Part shown: piece after piece, positions 25,806 through 32,108 of the stretch
Layout: the number at the start of each line of letters is the position of its first letter
Position numbering within the stretch: the first letter of the stretch is position 1
Assembly (NCBI GenBank): GCA_016841675.1
Contig: JAENYQ010000039.1
Coordinates: 1-32,108 of the forward strand
Length of the DNA: 32,108 bases
Direction: 5' to 3'
From: Desulfotomaculum sp.
GTDB taxonomy: Bacteria > Bacillota > Desulfotomaculia > Desulfotomaculales > Desulfallaceae
Notes under the pieces: model-generated
Database searches by the model: none
Told to the model about the DNA's origin: nothing
What the model saw: only the letters and a program-made list of their open reading frames with translations
Made by a program: the position numbers and the translations under genes

Positions 25806-25868
25806 AAAAAATCTAGCTGCTAATTAACTGCTTAACAATTTATTTAAACTCATCGCGCTCAGCTGCCC

Positions 25869-26096
25869 TACAATCCTTTTGACTTGACCAAGGTATGGTT
25901 TAAAAAGGATTTCCCACTGATTGAGGTAGGCTATTTTGAATTGAACCGTAATCCGGAAAATTACTTTGCCAATGTTGAACAGGCTGCCTTCAACCCGGCC
26001 AACATTGTACCCGGCATAGGCTTGTCACCCGACAAAATTTGGCAGAGCCGGCTATTCTCCTATGGTGATACCCAGCGCTACAGACTCGTGCGGTGA
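25869..26096 (+). pseudogene. fragment of a monofunctional heme catalase
   Basis: About 75 codons, starting [10 protein letters not shown], matching the central part of small-subunit catalases: [40 protein letters not shown] and [13 protein letters not shown]. The last holds the RxxxY proximal heme ligand motif. The reading frame ends at TGA 26094-26096 right after that motif. The N-terminal distal His/Asn region and the C-terminal part are absent, so no active enzyme can be made. Deletion on both sides of the fragment is likely; the ~50-bp repeat lies just upstream. Confidence 0.85.
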
Positions 26097-26155
26097 TGCC
26101 ATTTCATTTGTATTTATAAAAATGTTACGATAAGATGGTTTGGGGGGGTGTTCAA

Positions 26156-26956
26156 ATGACTATAAAAGAACTGGGACATGGGGTAGGCTGCTGAGGCCCA
26201 TCCCAAGAAGGTGTTGGTCAACACCAGGAAAATATTTTAGAAAACTGCTTGATTTGTGGAAATAAACTTGATTACCTGGAATCCGGCCAAGAGTTTTCTT
26301 GCCTATACTGCGGGCAAAAAGAAATTGGCTACGTTTGCTGTCCAAACGGCCATTATGTTTGTGACGAGTGTCATGGGAAAGATGCTTATGAAAAAATCCT
26401 AAATCTGGCTCTTACTGCACAGGGCTCAAATCCATTGGAAATTGCCGAAAAGATGATGAAATCAGCTCCTATACCAATGTTAGGCTGTGAACATGCCTGG
26501 ATAGCCGCGGGGGCTCTTTTGGCAGCAATTAAAAATAGCAGAGAAATTAAAATTACCAACCGTCAAATCGCTGAAGCTTTGACTCGAACAAAAAAACAGG
26601 CTATTGGGGCCTATTGCGGTTTGACTGGTATTTGCGGCATAGCTCCTGCTATAGGGGCTTGCTTCAGCGTTATTTTGGGGGCTGCCTGTCCAAAAGATAA
26701 AGAAACTGCCACTACCATGCATGTTGTATCTCAGGTTATCAAAACCATAGCTAAGCAAACCGGCCCCTGTTGTTGCAAAAATTTTGTACGGACAGCTTTG
26801 ACCTTAAGCTGTAAACTGGTAATAGAACATTTAAAATTTAACTTACCTTGTTTCGGGGAAATAGTCTGTGATGATAGTAACAGGCATCCGCACGGTTGTA
26901 GGAAGGAAAAGTGCCACTATTATCATGTCCTTGACAGCAATCAACAAGGCCTATAA
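26156..26956 (+). CDS. DUF5714-type Cys-rich protein, candidate selenoprotein (Sec13)
   Basis: A 266-residue frame if the in-frame TGA at 26192-26194 (codon 13) is read as selenocysteine: MTIKELGHGVGC-U-GPSQ. ATG 26156 follows a G-rich site (GGGGGGGTG). After TGA the frame continues to paired zinc-ribbon Cys (C31, C34, C49, C52), then CCPNGHYVCDECH (C61-C72), and a helical part with CGLTGICG, GPCCCKNF and a Cys-rich tail, as in DUF5714 proteins. The only downstream start (TTG 26249) would fall inside the CLICG zinc motif, losing C31. A GGTC-loop hairpin sits 21 bases after the TGA. The function is unknown; redox or metal-linked methyl/radical chemistry is only a guess. A nonsense mutation is the alternative. 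Confidence 0.78.
26192..26225 (+). promoter_or_regulatory. SECIS-like element for UGA recoding
   Basis: Downstream of the TGA (26192-26194) a perfect 6-bp stem GGTGTT (26210-26215) and AACACC (26220-26225) closes the tetraloop GGTC (26216-26219). The bacterial SECIS of E. coli fdhF has an apical GGUC loop as well, and bacterial SECIS loops generally lie about 16-37 bases after UGA; here 21. The bulged U found in fdhF is not evident. SelB binding is inferred. Confidence 0.65.
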
Positions 26957-26990
26957 ATATAAGCAAACACACCGAAAAGGGGATGTGGAA

Positions 26991-27092
26991 ATGAACAAGT
27001 TTTTAAAAGGTGACTTTGCTGAAAAACTAATTATTGCGCTTGCACCAACTTGCCAAATCAATTATTTTAAATCATCAGATTATCTACTGTAA
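26991..27092 (+). CDS. hypothetical 33-aa peptide
   Basis: A short frame beginning MNKFLKGDFAEKLIIALAPT and ending SSDYLL, preceded by AAAAGGGG about 9 bases upstream. It lies 34 bases after the DUF5714 gene and 50 before the flavin reductase. It could be a real small gene or the truncated 5' end of a larger one. No family is recognised. Confidence 0.35.
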   Translation: MNKFLKGDFAEKLIIALAPTCQINYFKSSDYLL

Positions 27093-27142
27093 ATACTAAA
27101 CACCGAATATAATTGTACAAAAATAAAGGAGGATTAGGTCAA

Positions 27143-27718
27143 GTGAAAAAAAGCTTGGGAGCTAAAACATTGGTTTATCCAACGCCAGTGTTTATCGTGG
27201 GGACCTATGATAAGGAAGGTAAACCAAACGCCATGACTGCGGCTTGGGGTGGGATATGCTGCTCATCGCCGCCTTGTGTTGCTATTTCATTGCAAAAGGT
27301 TAGACACTCTTACGAGAACTTGGTAAATAAAAAAGCCTTCACTGTAAATATACCGTCTGAAAAATTTGCCCGAGAAGCAGATTATTTTGGGATCGTTTCC
27401 GGACGCAAGGAAGATAAATTCGCCAAGACCGGGCTTACAGCGGTGCCAAGTGAGCTGGTTGATGCTCCATACATAAAGGAGTTCCCTTTAAACCTGGAGT
27501 GCAAGGTAATTCAGGTAATTGAGATTGGCCTGCATACGCAATTCATAGGTGAAATTGTCGACGTTAAGATAGATGAAACCCTACAGGCCGATGAACAGCC
27601 GATCATCGAACAAATAAAGCCCATGCTGTACGCACCCGACAATAGTTCTTATTACGGTGTAGGTAAGTACATAGGTAGGGCGTTTTCAATAGGCAGAGAA
27701 TTAAAAAATTTAAACTAA
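27143..27718 (+). CDS. flavin reductase-like FMN-binding protein (flavoredoxin type)
   Basis: A 191-aa split-barrel flavoprotein. [20 protein letters not shown] (about residues 12-31), [18 protein letters not shown] and the [21 protein letters not shown] segment are typical of the flavin reductase/flavoredoxin family, which transfers electrons via FMN in anaerobes. AAAGGAGG (27126-27133) lies 9 bases before the GTG at 27143, which I prefer to the upstream ATG at 27113. A terminator follows. Substrate and partner are unknown. Confidence 0.87.
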   Translation: MKKSLGAKTLVYPTPVFIVGTYDKEGKPNAMTAAWGGICCSSPPCVAISLQKVRHSYENLVNKKAFTVNIPSEKFAREADYFGIVSGRKEDKFAKTGLTAVPSELVDAPYIKEFPLNLECKVIQVIEIGLHTQFIGEIVDVKIDETLQADEQPIIEQIKPMLYAPDNSSYYGVGKYIGRAFSIGRELKNLN

Positions 27719-27743
27719 AGTTGCCATTGCTTAACTAAGTTTT

Positions 27744-27766
27744 CCGGTTTACTCACCGGGTTTTTT
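27744..27766 (+). terminator. rho-independent terminator after the flavin reductase
   Basis: CCGGT (27744-27748) and ACCGG (27755-27759) form a short stem followed by GTTTTTT. It overlaps the stop codon region of the convergent LysM gene, so the two transcription units share the terminator region. Confidence 0.72.
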
Positions 27767-28219
27767 AGGGGTTTTGAGCTTTTGGCCAACCTGTAATATA
27801 GCTTCAGCATTTATACCGTTAAGCTCGGCTATTTGAGATACATAGCTCTCTGTGCCAAATAAAGAAATAGATATTCCAGCCAAGGTATCACCGGGCTTGA
27901 CTACATAGATTGTCTGGTCGGTCCCGGTTTGTGTAATTTCGGTTTGCGGACTGTTATTATCATTGACCGGGTTGTCATTTTGAGCGGTAGTTTGTAACAT
28001 GCTAAGCTCTTCTTTAAGTGTTTCTGCTTCAACTCTAAGCTTATTGTTTTCGATTTGCAAAAAGGCTCTTTCATTGCTAACATACCAGATGCCAATTAAT
28101 GAAATAATAGCGATTATAGATGCTGCTAGAGTCAGCATTTGCCAGTGTGATTTTCTTTTTTGGGCTACATTACTTTCTTCTAATTCGTCAATTGATAATT
28201 TTTCGTTGTTATCAGGCAT
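27749..28219 (-). CDS. membrane-anchored LysM-domain protein
   Basis: A 156-aa protein with an N-terminal cytosolic part (about 1-28), one membrane helix near 29-47 (LTLAASIIAIISLIGIWYV), a probable coiled coil (about 50-78, ERAFLQIENNKLRVEAETLK), a polar linker rich in Asn/Gln/Thr, and a C-terminal LysM domain (about 104-152: IYVVKPGDTLAGISISLFG to QVGQKLKTP). It probably faces the cell wall. AAGGAT lies about 7 bases before ATG. Terminates into the shared hairpin with the convergent flavin reductase. Confidence 0.83.
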   Translation of the reverse strand: MPDNNEKLSIDELEESNVAQKRKSHWQMLTLAASIIAIISLIGIWYVSNERAFLQIENNKLRVEAETLKEELSMLQTTAQNDNPVNDNNSPQTEITQTGTDQTIYVVKPGDTLAGISISLFGTESYVSQIAELNGINAEAILQVGQKLKTPKKPGE

Positions 28220-28300
28220 CTTTTAATATCCTTCTTTGATTTTTGGATTAATTTTGGGTTTATTCATGGATTAAGTCATTATATCATAGAACTACTATTT

Positions 28301-28338
28301 TAAAAAAAAGCTTTTTATTTACGCAAACAAGCTTTTAG
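28301..28338 (-). terminator. candidate terminator of the YihY-like gene
   Basis: On the minus strand AAAAGCTT (28337-28330) and AAGCTTTT (28313-28306) can pair across a 16-base loop and run into a T-tract. It lies just past the stop of the YihY-type gene. The stem is AT-rich, so strength is uncertain. Confidence 0.5.
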
Positions 28339-28353
28339 GATGTTCAGTTGCGG

Positions 28354-29178
28354 TTAACGGTTGGAATGATTAAATAAAGCGGCATTAATTTCGCCGCCCA
28401 GTAGTATAACCACACTGCTTATGTAAAGCCACACCAAAAAAACAATGATGCCGCCCAGGCTGCCGTAGGTGCTAAAAAAGTTGCCGAAGTTGTTAACGTA
28501 ATAGGCAAAAAGCTGAGACGAAATAATCCAGCCCAAGGTGGAAAAAACCGCACCGAGGTAGACGTCTCTAAAGCGAAGCGGCAGACTGGGTGCTAAAAGG
28601 TACAGCATGGAAAAAGTTAAAAATATTATTGTGACGGGAATAAGATAGCGCAGATATGACCACAGATAAAAGAAAAATGTTTCCATGCCCAGGCTATGAA
28701 AAACCGCAGCACCGATTATCTTCCCGAATACCATCAAACCTAGCGAGAACATAATCGCCATTGCTAGGGCAAAGGTGGCTAAAATGCCAATCATGTTTAA
28801 CTTTAAGAAGGACCGGCTCTCTATGGTTGCATAAGCTTTGTTGATACTGCGAATCAAGGCATAAGTGCCTCTTGAAGCAGTCCATATGGTTCCCAGAATA
28901 CCAAAGGATAACAGGGAAGCATTATTAGCCTTGGAAATTTCTAAAACAATTTGTTCAACCACTGCAAAAACGGTTGTCGGTAAAAGTTCGGATAACTGCT
29001 GCAAGGTGTTCTGGTCCGTCAATGGTGTGTAGTCCAGCAGGGTTAAAAGGAAAATAAAGAAAGGAAATATAGAAATGATAAAGTAATAGCTTAGCTGCGC
29101 GCCCGTGGCGGATACTTCGTTCCTCTGGGTTTGTTGGTAGAAGTGAAACAAAACTTTTTTAGACTGCATTATTTGCAT
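28354..29178 (-). CDS. YihY/virulence factor BrkB-family inner-membrane protein
   Basis: A 274-aa integral membrane protein with about six helices. Family marks: SATGAQLSYYFIISIFPFFI near residue 25, TIWTASRGTYALIRSINKAY near 100, and the C-terminal YGSLGGIIVFLVWLYISSV plus LLGGEINAA. Proteins of this family were once called ribonuclease BN, but that activity belongs to another gene; the real role is unknown. I chose the ATG at 29178 because GGGG lies 9 bases upstream; the ATG at 29187 is directly adjacent to that G-run. Confidence 0.88.
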   Translation of the reverse strand: MQIMQSKKVLFHFYQQTQRNEVSATGAQLSYYFIISIFPFFIFLLTLLDYTPLTDQNTLQQLSELLPTTVFAVVEQIVLEISKANNASLLSFGILGTIWTASRGTYALIRSINKAYATIESRSFLKLNMIGILATFALAMAIMFSLGLMVFGKIIGAAVFHSLGMETFFFYLWSYLRYLIPVTIIFLTFSMLYLLAPSLPLRFRDVYLGAVFSTLGWIISSQLFAYYVNNFGNFFSTYGSLGGIIVFLVWLYISSVVILLGGEINAALFNHSNR

Positions 29179-29259
29179 GGTTTTCATCCCCGGTCAGTAA
29201 ACTAGCTATTTAAATTATAACATATCGATTGAATATGGAAAAATTTTATAAAACATAAT

Positions 29260-29289
29260 GAAACCCTCTTCCATATGGAAGAGGGTTTC
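29260..29289. repeat. perfect 30-bp palindrome
   Basis: GAAACCCTCTTCCAT (29260-29274) is followed without a gap by its exact reverse complement. It lies between the hairpin array and the YihY-type gene and can form a hairpin in RNA of either strand, though no long T-run follows. It may end transcripts coming from the SASP side. Confidence 0.7.
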
Positions 29290-29304
29290 GGTGTAGATAA
29301 AGCC

Positions 29305-29727
29305 CGTAATGACCTACGCTACAACCACTATGCGTATCTACGTAGCCCACAACAACCTTTCGGCTGCTATAGACCATTACGACACCCATAATGATCTTTG
29401 CTCGACTATTATGGATATCTTATGAGCCTGCAACAATCTCTCGACTGCTGCAAACCCAATGACTTAACAATAAAATTACCGGCAACCATGTTAAGTTTGT
29501 TCGACACCCATAATAATCTTAGCTCGACCGATAAGCATCCCTTGTGACCATACTGCAATCGTTTGGACTGCAGTACAGCCTACCAGAACACTTACCGATC
29601 TGCCCGCCGGCTAATACAGAGCCTTAGTGGGACCCTGTATTAACCTTTGGCCGACCACTACAGAGCCTTGCGACCCTGTAGCGCTCTTGGCTCGGCCATT
29701 ACGAACCTTGTGATACTATTATGGCCG
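29305..29727. repeat. array of small hairpins with ~20-nt periodicity
   Basis: A short core resembling A(A/G)CCTT-G-CGACC recurs about every 20-21 or 40-42 bases (for example from 29354, 29393, 29434, 29515, 29557, 29620, 29643, 29664, 29682, 29703). Between cores lie arms that differ from unit to unit yet pair with their neighbour: CCATAAT/ATTATGG (29386/29408), ACTTAACA/TGTTAAGT (29462/29489), TACTGCA/TGCAGTA (29551/29569), TAATACAG/CTGTATTA (29612/29635), CTACAG/CTGTAG (29658/29676), CGGCCAT/ATGGCCG (29693/29721). A segment starting CGACACCCATAAT is nearly duplicated at 29380 and 29502. No open frame, tRNA or known element fits. Confidence 0.75.
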
Positions 29728-29743
29728 GTTTTGCGAAAATTAT

Positions 29744-29797
29744 AAGCATAAATTTAAATTTTTTTGATTTTTTTTAAGCTTTAATTTTTTATGCTTT
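29744..29797 (-). terminator. AT-rich inverted repeat at the SASP 3' end
   Basis: AAGCATAAA (29744-29752) has its inverted partner near 29787-29797 at the SASP stop, with further A/T pairing inside and runs of T between the arms. It may form the 3' end of the SASP mRNA, but the arms are AT-only and the call is weak. Confidence 0.35.
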
Positions 29798-30064
29798 AAC
29801 TAATGAAGCTTCGTAAGCACGAATCATTTCCCTAACCATATGACCACCTATTTTACCGCCGATATGTCCTCCAATTACCCCTGCTTCCCGGGATTTTAAA
29901 TTGCCGTTGTAGCCATCATCCAAGGGTATCCCTGTTTCCCGAGCTACCTCGTATTTAAAATTTTGTAGTTTGTTCCGGTATTGTTGTTCATTAGTGATAC
30001 CCGTAAACTCAGGTAAGTCCTGAATTACAGAGTACTTTAACGGGTTTAAAAATTCTTTAGACAA
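29789..30064 (-). CDS. alpha/beta-type small acid-soluble spore protein
   Basis: A 91-aa DNA-binding spore protein that coats and protects spore DNA. The core is visible: YRNKLQNFKYEVARETGIPL (about 28-47), where the germination protease site normally lies, then DGYNGNLKSREAGVIGG and GGKIGGHMVREMIRAYE. The C-terminal motif carries an extra GGHIGGK-like unit, making this part longer than usual, and the N-terminal ~25 residues are longer than in short SASPs. The TTG start has an excellent site, GGAGGTGATC, 4 bases upstream. It would be made late in the forespore; a sigma-G promoter was not confidently found. Confidence 0.9.
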   Translation of the reverse strand: MSKEFLNPLKYSVIQDLPEFTGITNEQQYRNKLQNFKYEVARETGIPLDDGYNGNLKSREAGVIGGHIGGKIGGHMVREMIRAYEASLVKA

Positions 30065-30266
30065 TCGATCACCTCCATCATTATTGTGCGTAATACAGCG
30101 TTTTTTATTTAACCAATAATAACTTGAGTTAAGGCCAGGTAAAAAATGATTATAATATTGAACTATACCTGTTTTTATGATATTTTGTAATAGTTGTCAG
30201 ATAATTTAGAATAAAATTTGCTTTTTGTAAAGCATAAAGAATATGAAAAAATGGAGGATGTTATCC

Positions 30267-30536
30267 GTGGCTTATTTGGAATTAGAGGTAAAATTGGTTA
30301 AAGGGTATTGTTCAGCAGGCTGTCAGTTGGGTCAAAAATTTATATTCAAAGATCCATTAATTATTCCTGAGGGAGATGCGCCGCTTTGCCTTTATGCCTT
30401 ATCAGCTATGTTTCCTTATTTAACTGCTGCTTGTAGGGAAACACCTAGCGATGACTGGATTAACAGTGTACAAGAATTGCAGTGCCCTGATAACGCGAAT
30501 GCAGTTGTGTTTACCATGAAAAGAATAAATGACTGA
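30267..30536 (+). CDS. TIGR04076-family small protein
   Basis: An 89-aa protein with LEVKLVKGYCSAGCQLGQKF at the N-terminus, PEGDAPLCLYALSAMFPYL in the middle, and VQELQCPDNANAVVFTMKRI at the end. The pattern V-G-x-C, then G(D)xPxCxxAxxxLxPY, then (V)xCPD resembles a family of about 90 residues of unknown function frequent in anaerobes. The GTG at 30267 has GGAGG (30253-30257) 9 bases upstream; an ATG at 30243 sits before that site and is unlikely. Confidence 0.7.
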   Translation: MAYLELEVKLVKGYCSAGCQLGQKFIFKDPLIIPEGDAPLCLYALSAMFPYLTAACRETPSDDWINSVQELQCPDNANAVVFTMKRIND

Positions 30537-30587
30537 TAGATAAATAACCCGTTTGTACATGAATTACTCTTTTTTTGAGCATAATTT

Positions 30588-31619
30588 ATGTACATTTTAA
30601 AGCTTAGCTACAGAAAAATAAGTCTAAGTGGGTGCTGTCGTATAAAGGAAAACAATGAGCACGCTAACTATAAACTGGCCACATTTGCGGGCGGTTGTTT
30701 TTGGTGCGTGGTTGCGCCATTTCAAAAAATGGCCGGCGTTGTCGGGGTCATGGCGGGATACACCGGTGGTAGAAGTAACAACCCCACCTATGAAGAAGTT
30801 TGTGCCGGGGACACGGGGCATTATGAAGCGGTGCAAATAACCTATGACCCTGCTGTGTGCTCGTACCAAAAGCTTCTAGATACCTTTTGGCGCCAGATTG
30901 ACCCTACTGACCCCGGGGGGCAGTTTCATGACCGGGGGCAGTCTTATAAAACGGCTATCTTTTACCATGACCAGGAGCAAAAAAGTGAGGCCGAAGCAGC
31001 AAAGGAAGTACTGGCGCAAAGCGGCCGGTTTGACCGGCCCATAGCGACACAGATACTACCGGCGTCTGAGTTCTACCCGGCCGAAGATTACCACCAAGAT
31101 TATCATGTCAAAAACCCTGCTCATTACGGCATGTACCGCAAGGGTTCCGGGCGCGAAGACTTTATGCTGCACCATTGGGGCGAGGGTCAAGATAATCAGG
31201 AACTAACAACAAAATTAACCAGTCTTCAATACGAAGTTACCCAGAATAACGCCACTGAGCCGCCCTTTAACAACGAGTATTGGGATCACCAGCAGGAAGG
31301 GATTTATGTGGACGTGGTTTCCGGCGAACCGCTCTTTAGTTCTCTGGACAAGTTTGATTCCGGGTGTGGTTGGCCTAGCTTTACGAAACCCCTGCATGGT
31401 GAGCATGTAAAGGAGAAAAAAGATCTAAGTCATAACATGAACCGTACCGAAGTGCGGAGCGGCACTGCGGATTCACATCTGGGGCACATTTTTGACGACG
31501 GTCCTGCTCCCACGGGTAAACGTTACTGCATCAACTCCGCCTCCCTGCGTTTTATTCCTGTAGCCAAATTAGAAGCGGAAGGTTATGGGCAGTACGTCGA
31601 CCTATTTAAAAATAAATAG
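30588..31619 (+). CDS. msrAB: fused peptide methionine sulfoxide reductase MsrA-MsrB
   Basis: A two-domain repair enzyme reducing both stereoisomers of methionine sulfoxide. MsrA (about 28-185) has the catalytic Cys in FAGGCFWC (C37), [20 protein letters not shown] and the AEDYHQDY segment. MsrB (about 205-335) has [25 protein letters not shown] and the catalytic Cys in [12 protein letters not shown] (about 314); the two CxxC zinc motifs of other MsrBs are absent, as is usual in fusions. The N-terminus is uncertain: ATG 30588 has no good ribosome site, while AAAGGA-AACA-ATG at 30655 is one frame off. No signal peptide is clear. Confidence 0.9.
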   Translation: MYILKLSYRKISLSGCCRIKENNEHANYKLATFAGGCFWCVVAPFQKMAGVVGVMAGYTGGRSNNPTYEEVCAGDTGHYEAVQITYDPAVCSYQKLLDTFWRQIDPTDPGGQFHDRGQSYKTAIFYHDQEQKSEAEAAKEVLAQSGRFDRPIATQILPASEFYPAEDYHQDYHVKNPAHYGMYRKGSGREDFMLHHWGEGQDNQELTTKLTSLQYEVTQNNATEPPFNNEYWDHQQEGIYVDVVSGEPLFSSLDKFDSGCGWPSFTKPLHGEHVKEKKDLSHNMNRTEVRSGTADSHLGHIFDDGPAPTGKRYCINSASLRFIPVAKLEAEGYGQYVDLFKNK

Positions 31620-31652
31620 CGCCTAAAGTGTATCCATGTGTCGGTTAAATAA

Positions 31653-31949
31653 TTAAGCCAGTTCTTTCATGATTTGCAATGAGGGCTCCTCAGTCAGGAT
31701 TGCCCTAAATTGGGCTGTCATGGTTTTAAAATACGGAGTTTGCACATGCGCATCAAAGGCTGCCTGGTCTACGTATTTTTCCACAAACAAGATTTCGGCG
31801 GGATTGTCTGCCGCCACGTGGGGAATATACATCAGGCAGCCTTCCTCTTTCTCGCGTACTTCCCGGGCCAGTTGCTTACACCCTTGGGCCAGCAGGGTTT
31901 CTTGACCCGGTTTAGACTTAAGCTTGGCAATTACAGTAATCATCATCAA
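31653..31949 (-). CDS. ABM-domain (antibiotic biosynthesis monooxygenase-type) protein
   Basis: A 98-aa dimeric ferredoxin-like-fold protein. ITVIAKLKSKPGQETLLAQG at the start, then EEGCLMYIPHVAADNPAEIL and FVEKYVDQAAFDAHVQTPYF are typical of the ABM/YgiN group; members include quinol monooxygenases and others of unknown role. AGGGGGC lies 3-9 bases before a run of two ATG codons (31949 and 31946), so the exact start is open. Convergent with msrAB. Confidence 0.85.
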   Translation of the reverse strand: MMMITVIAKLKSKPGQETLLAQGCKQLAREVREKEEGCLMYIPHVAADNPAEILFVEKYVDQAAFDAHVQTPYFKTMTAQFRAILTEEPSLQIMKELA

Positions 31950-31979
31950 GCCCCCTTGAAAATAGTTTTAATAACTTTT

Positions 31980-32108
31980 CATGGTTATACCGTTAACTCA
32001 GTAAGTGGTACAGCGTCGTGTCATTGCTATGAATGCAAGAACTTAAGAACCTTTTAAGCCTGTCATTGTAGAGCGCAGCGAAGAATCTTAAAGCCCAGAT
32101 CCTTCGCT
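31980..32108 (+). repeat. ~115-bp repeat, copy 3 (variant, cut by window edge)
   Basis: Starts CATGGTTATACCGTTAACTC and continues CAGTAAGTGGTACAGCGTCG as in copies 1 and 2, then diverges after TGTCATTG for about 45 bases before returning to a related segment (GCGAAGAATCT and GATCCTTCGCT). So it is a longer variant of the same element with an internal insertion or a mosaic of two related units. It runs off the window. Confidence 0.8.

Noticed and set aside
28354-29178. annotation of the YihY-type protein as ribonuclease BN
   Set aside because: It is a polytopic membrane protein of the YihY family; the RNase BN activity is known to belong to a different, soluble enzyme (RNase Z type).
29305-29727. 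CRISPR array or integron cassette array
   Set aside because: Units are only ~20 bases, highly degenerate, and the variable arms pair with their neighbours rather than acting as independent spacers; no attC or integrase features are seen.

Overview
The window looks like chromosome of an anaerobic, endospore-forming, low-to-mid GC Gram-positive, most likely in the Desulfotomaculum/Pelotomaculum (Peptococcaceae-like) part of the Firmicutes. The support is an alpha/beta-type SASP gene, two LysM proteins, strong AGGAGG-type ribosome sites with many GTG/TTG starts, a futalosine-type menaquinone cluster, an anaerobic lower-ligand (benzimidazole) operon for cobamides, and a probable selenocysteine gene. 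The organism is inferred; no rRNA or marker gene is present.

Layout. 1-1789: a membrane protein of unknown role, then a leader with two BirA-type operators. 1790-6081: biotin operon bioF-bioD-bioA-bioB. 6082-6797: decayed DNA with one CRISPR-like repeat and a TnpB-like scrap. 6798-10658: tightly packed mqnD-mqnE-mqnA-mqnC. 10844-11503: queE. 11584-14664: cobalamin riboswitch, terminator, the 5' piece of a group II intron, then tandem ThiC-like bzaA-bzaB. 14939-17607: a LysM protein and a GNAT enzyme among broken genes. 18010-19994: marR-MATE efflux unit. 20074-21619 (minus): type 2 IPP isomerase and a PNPOx-fold protein. 21786-23526: an apparently intact IS200/IS605 element (tnpA, tnpB). 23641-25118: a small module (unknown 93-aa protein plus HAD phosphatase) bounded by inverted copies of a ~115-bp repeat. 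25396-27718: FmdB-like protein, a catalase scrap, a DUF5714 protein with an in-frame TGA followed by a SECIS-like hairpin, and a flavin reductase. 27749-30064 (minus): LysM protein, YihY-type membrane protein, a ~430-bp array of small hairpins, and a SASP gene. 30267-31949: a TIGR04076-type protein, an MsrA-MsrB fusion and an ABM-domain protein. A third copy of the ~115-bp repeat runs off the right edge.

How the genes fit together. Three cofactor modules (biotin, menaquinone, cobamide lower ligand) occupy the left half, and radical SAM or radical-SAM-like chemistry recurs: BioB, MqnE, MqnC, QueE and two ThiC homologues, all suited to anoxic life. The right half is accessory in character: mobile elements, repeats, pseudogenes, redox and stress proteins and sporulation functions. 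The observations most worth following are the candidate selenoprotein at 26156-26956, the hairpin array at 29305-29727, and the riboswitch/terminator/group II intron arrangement upstream of bzaAB.
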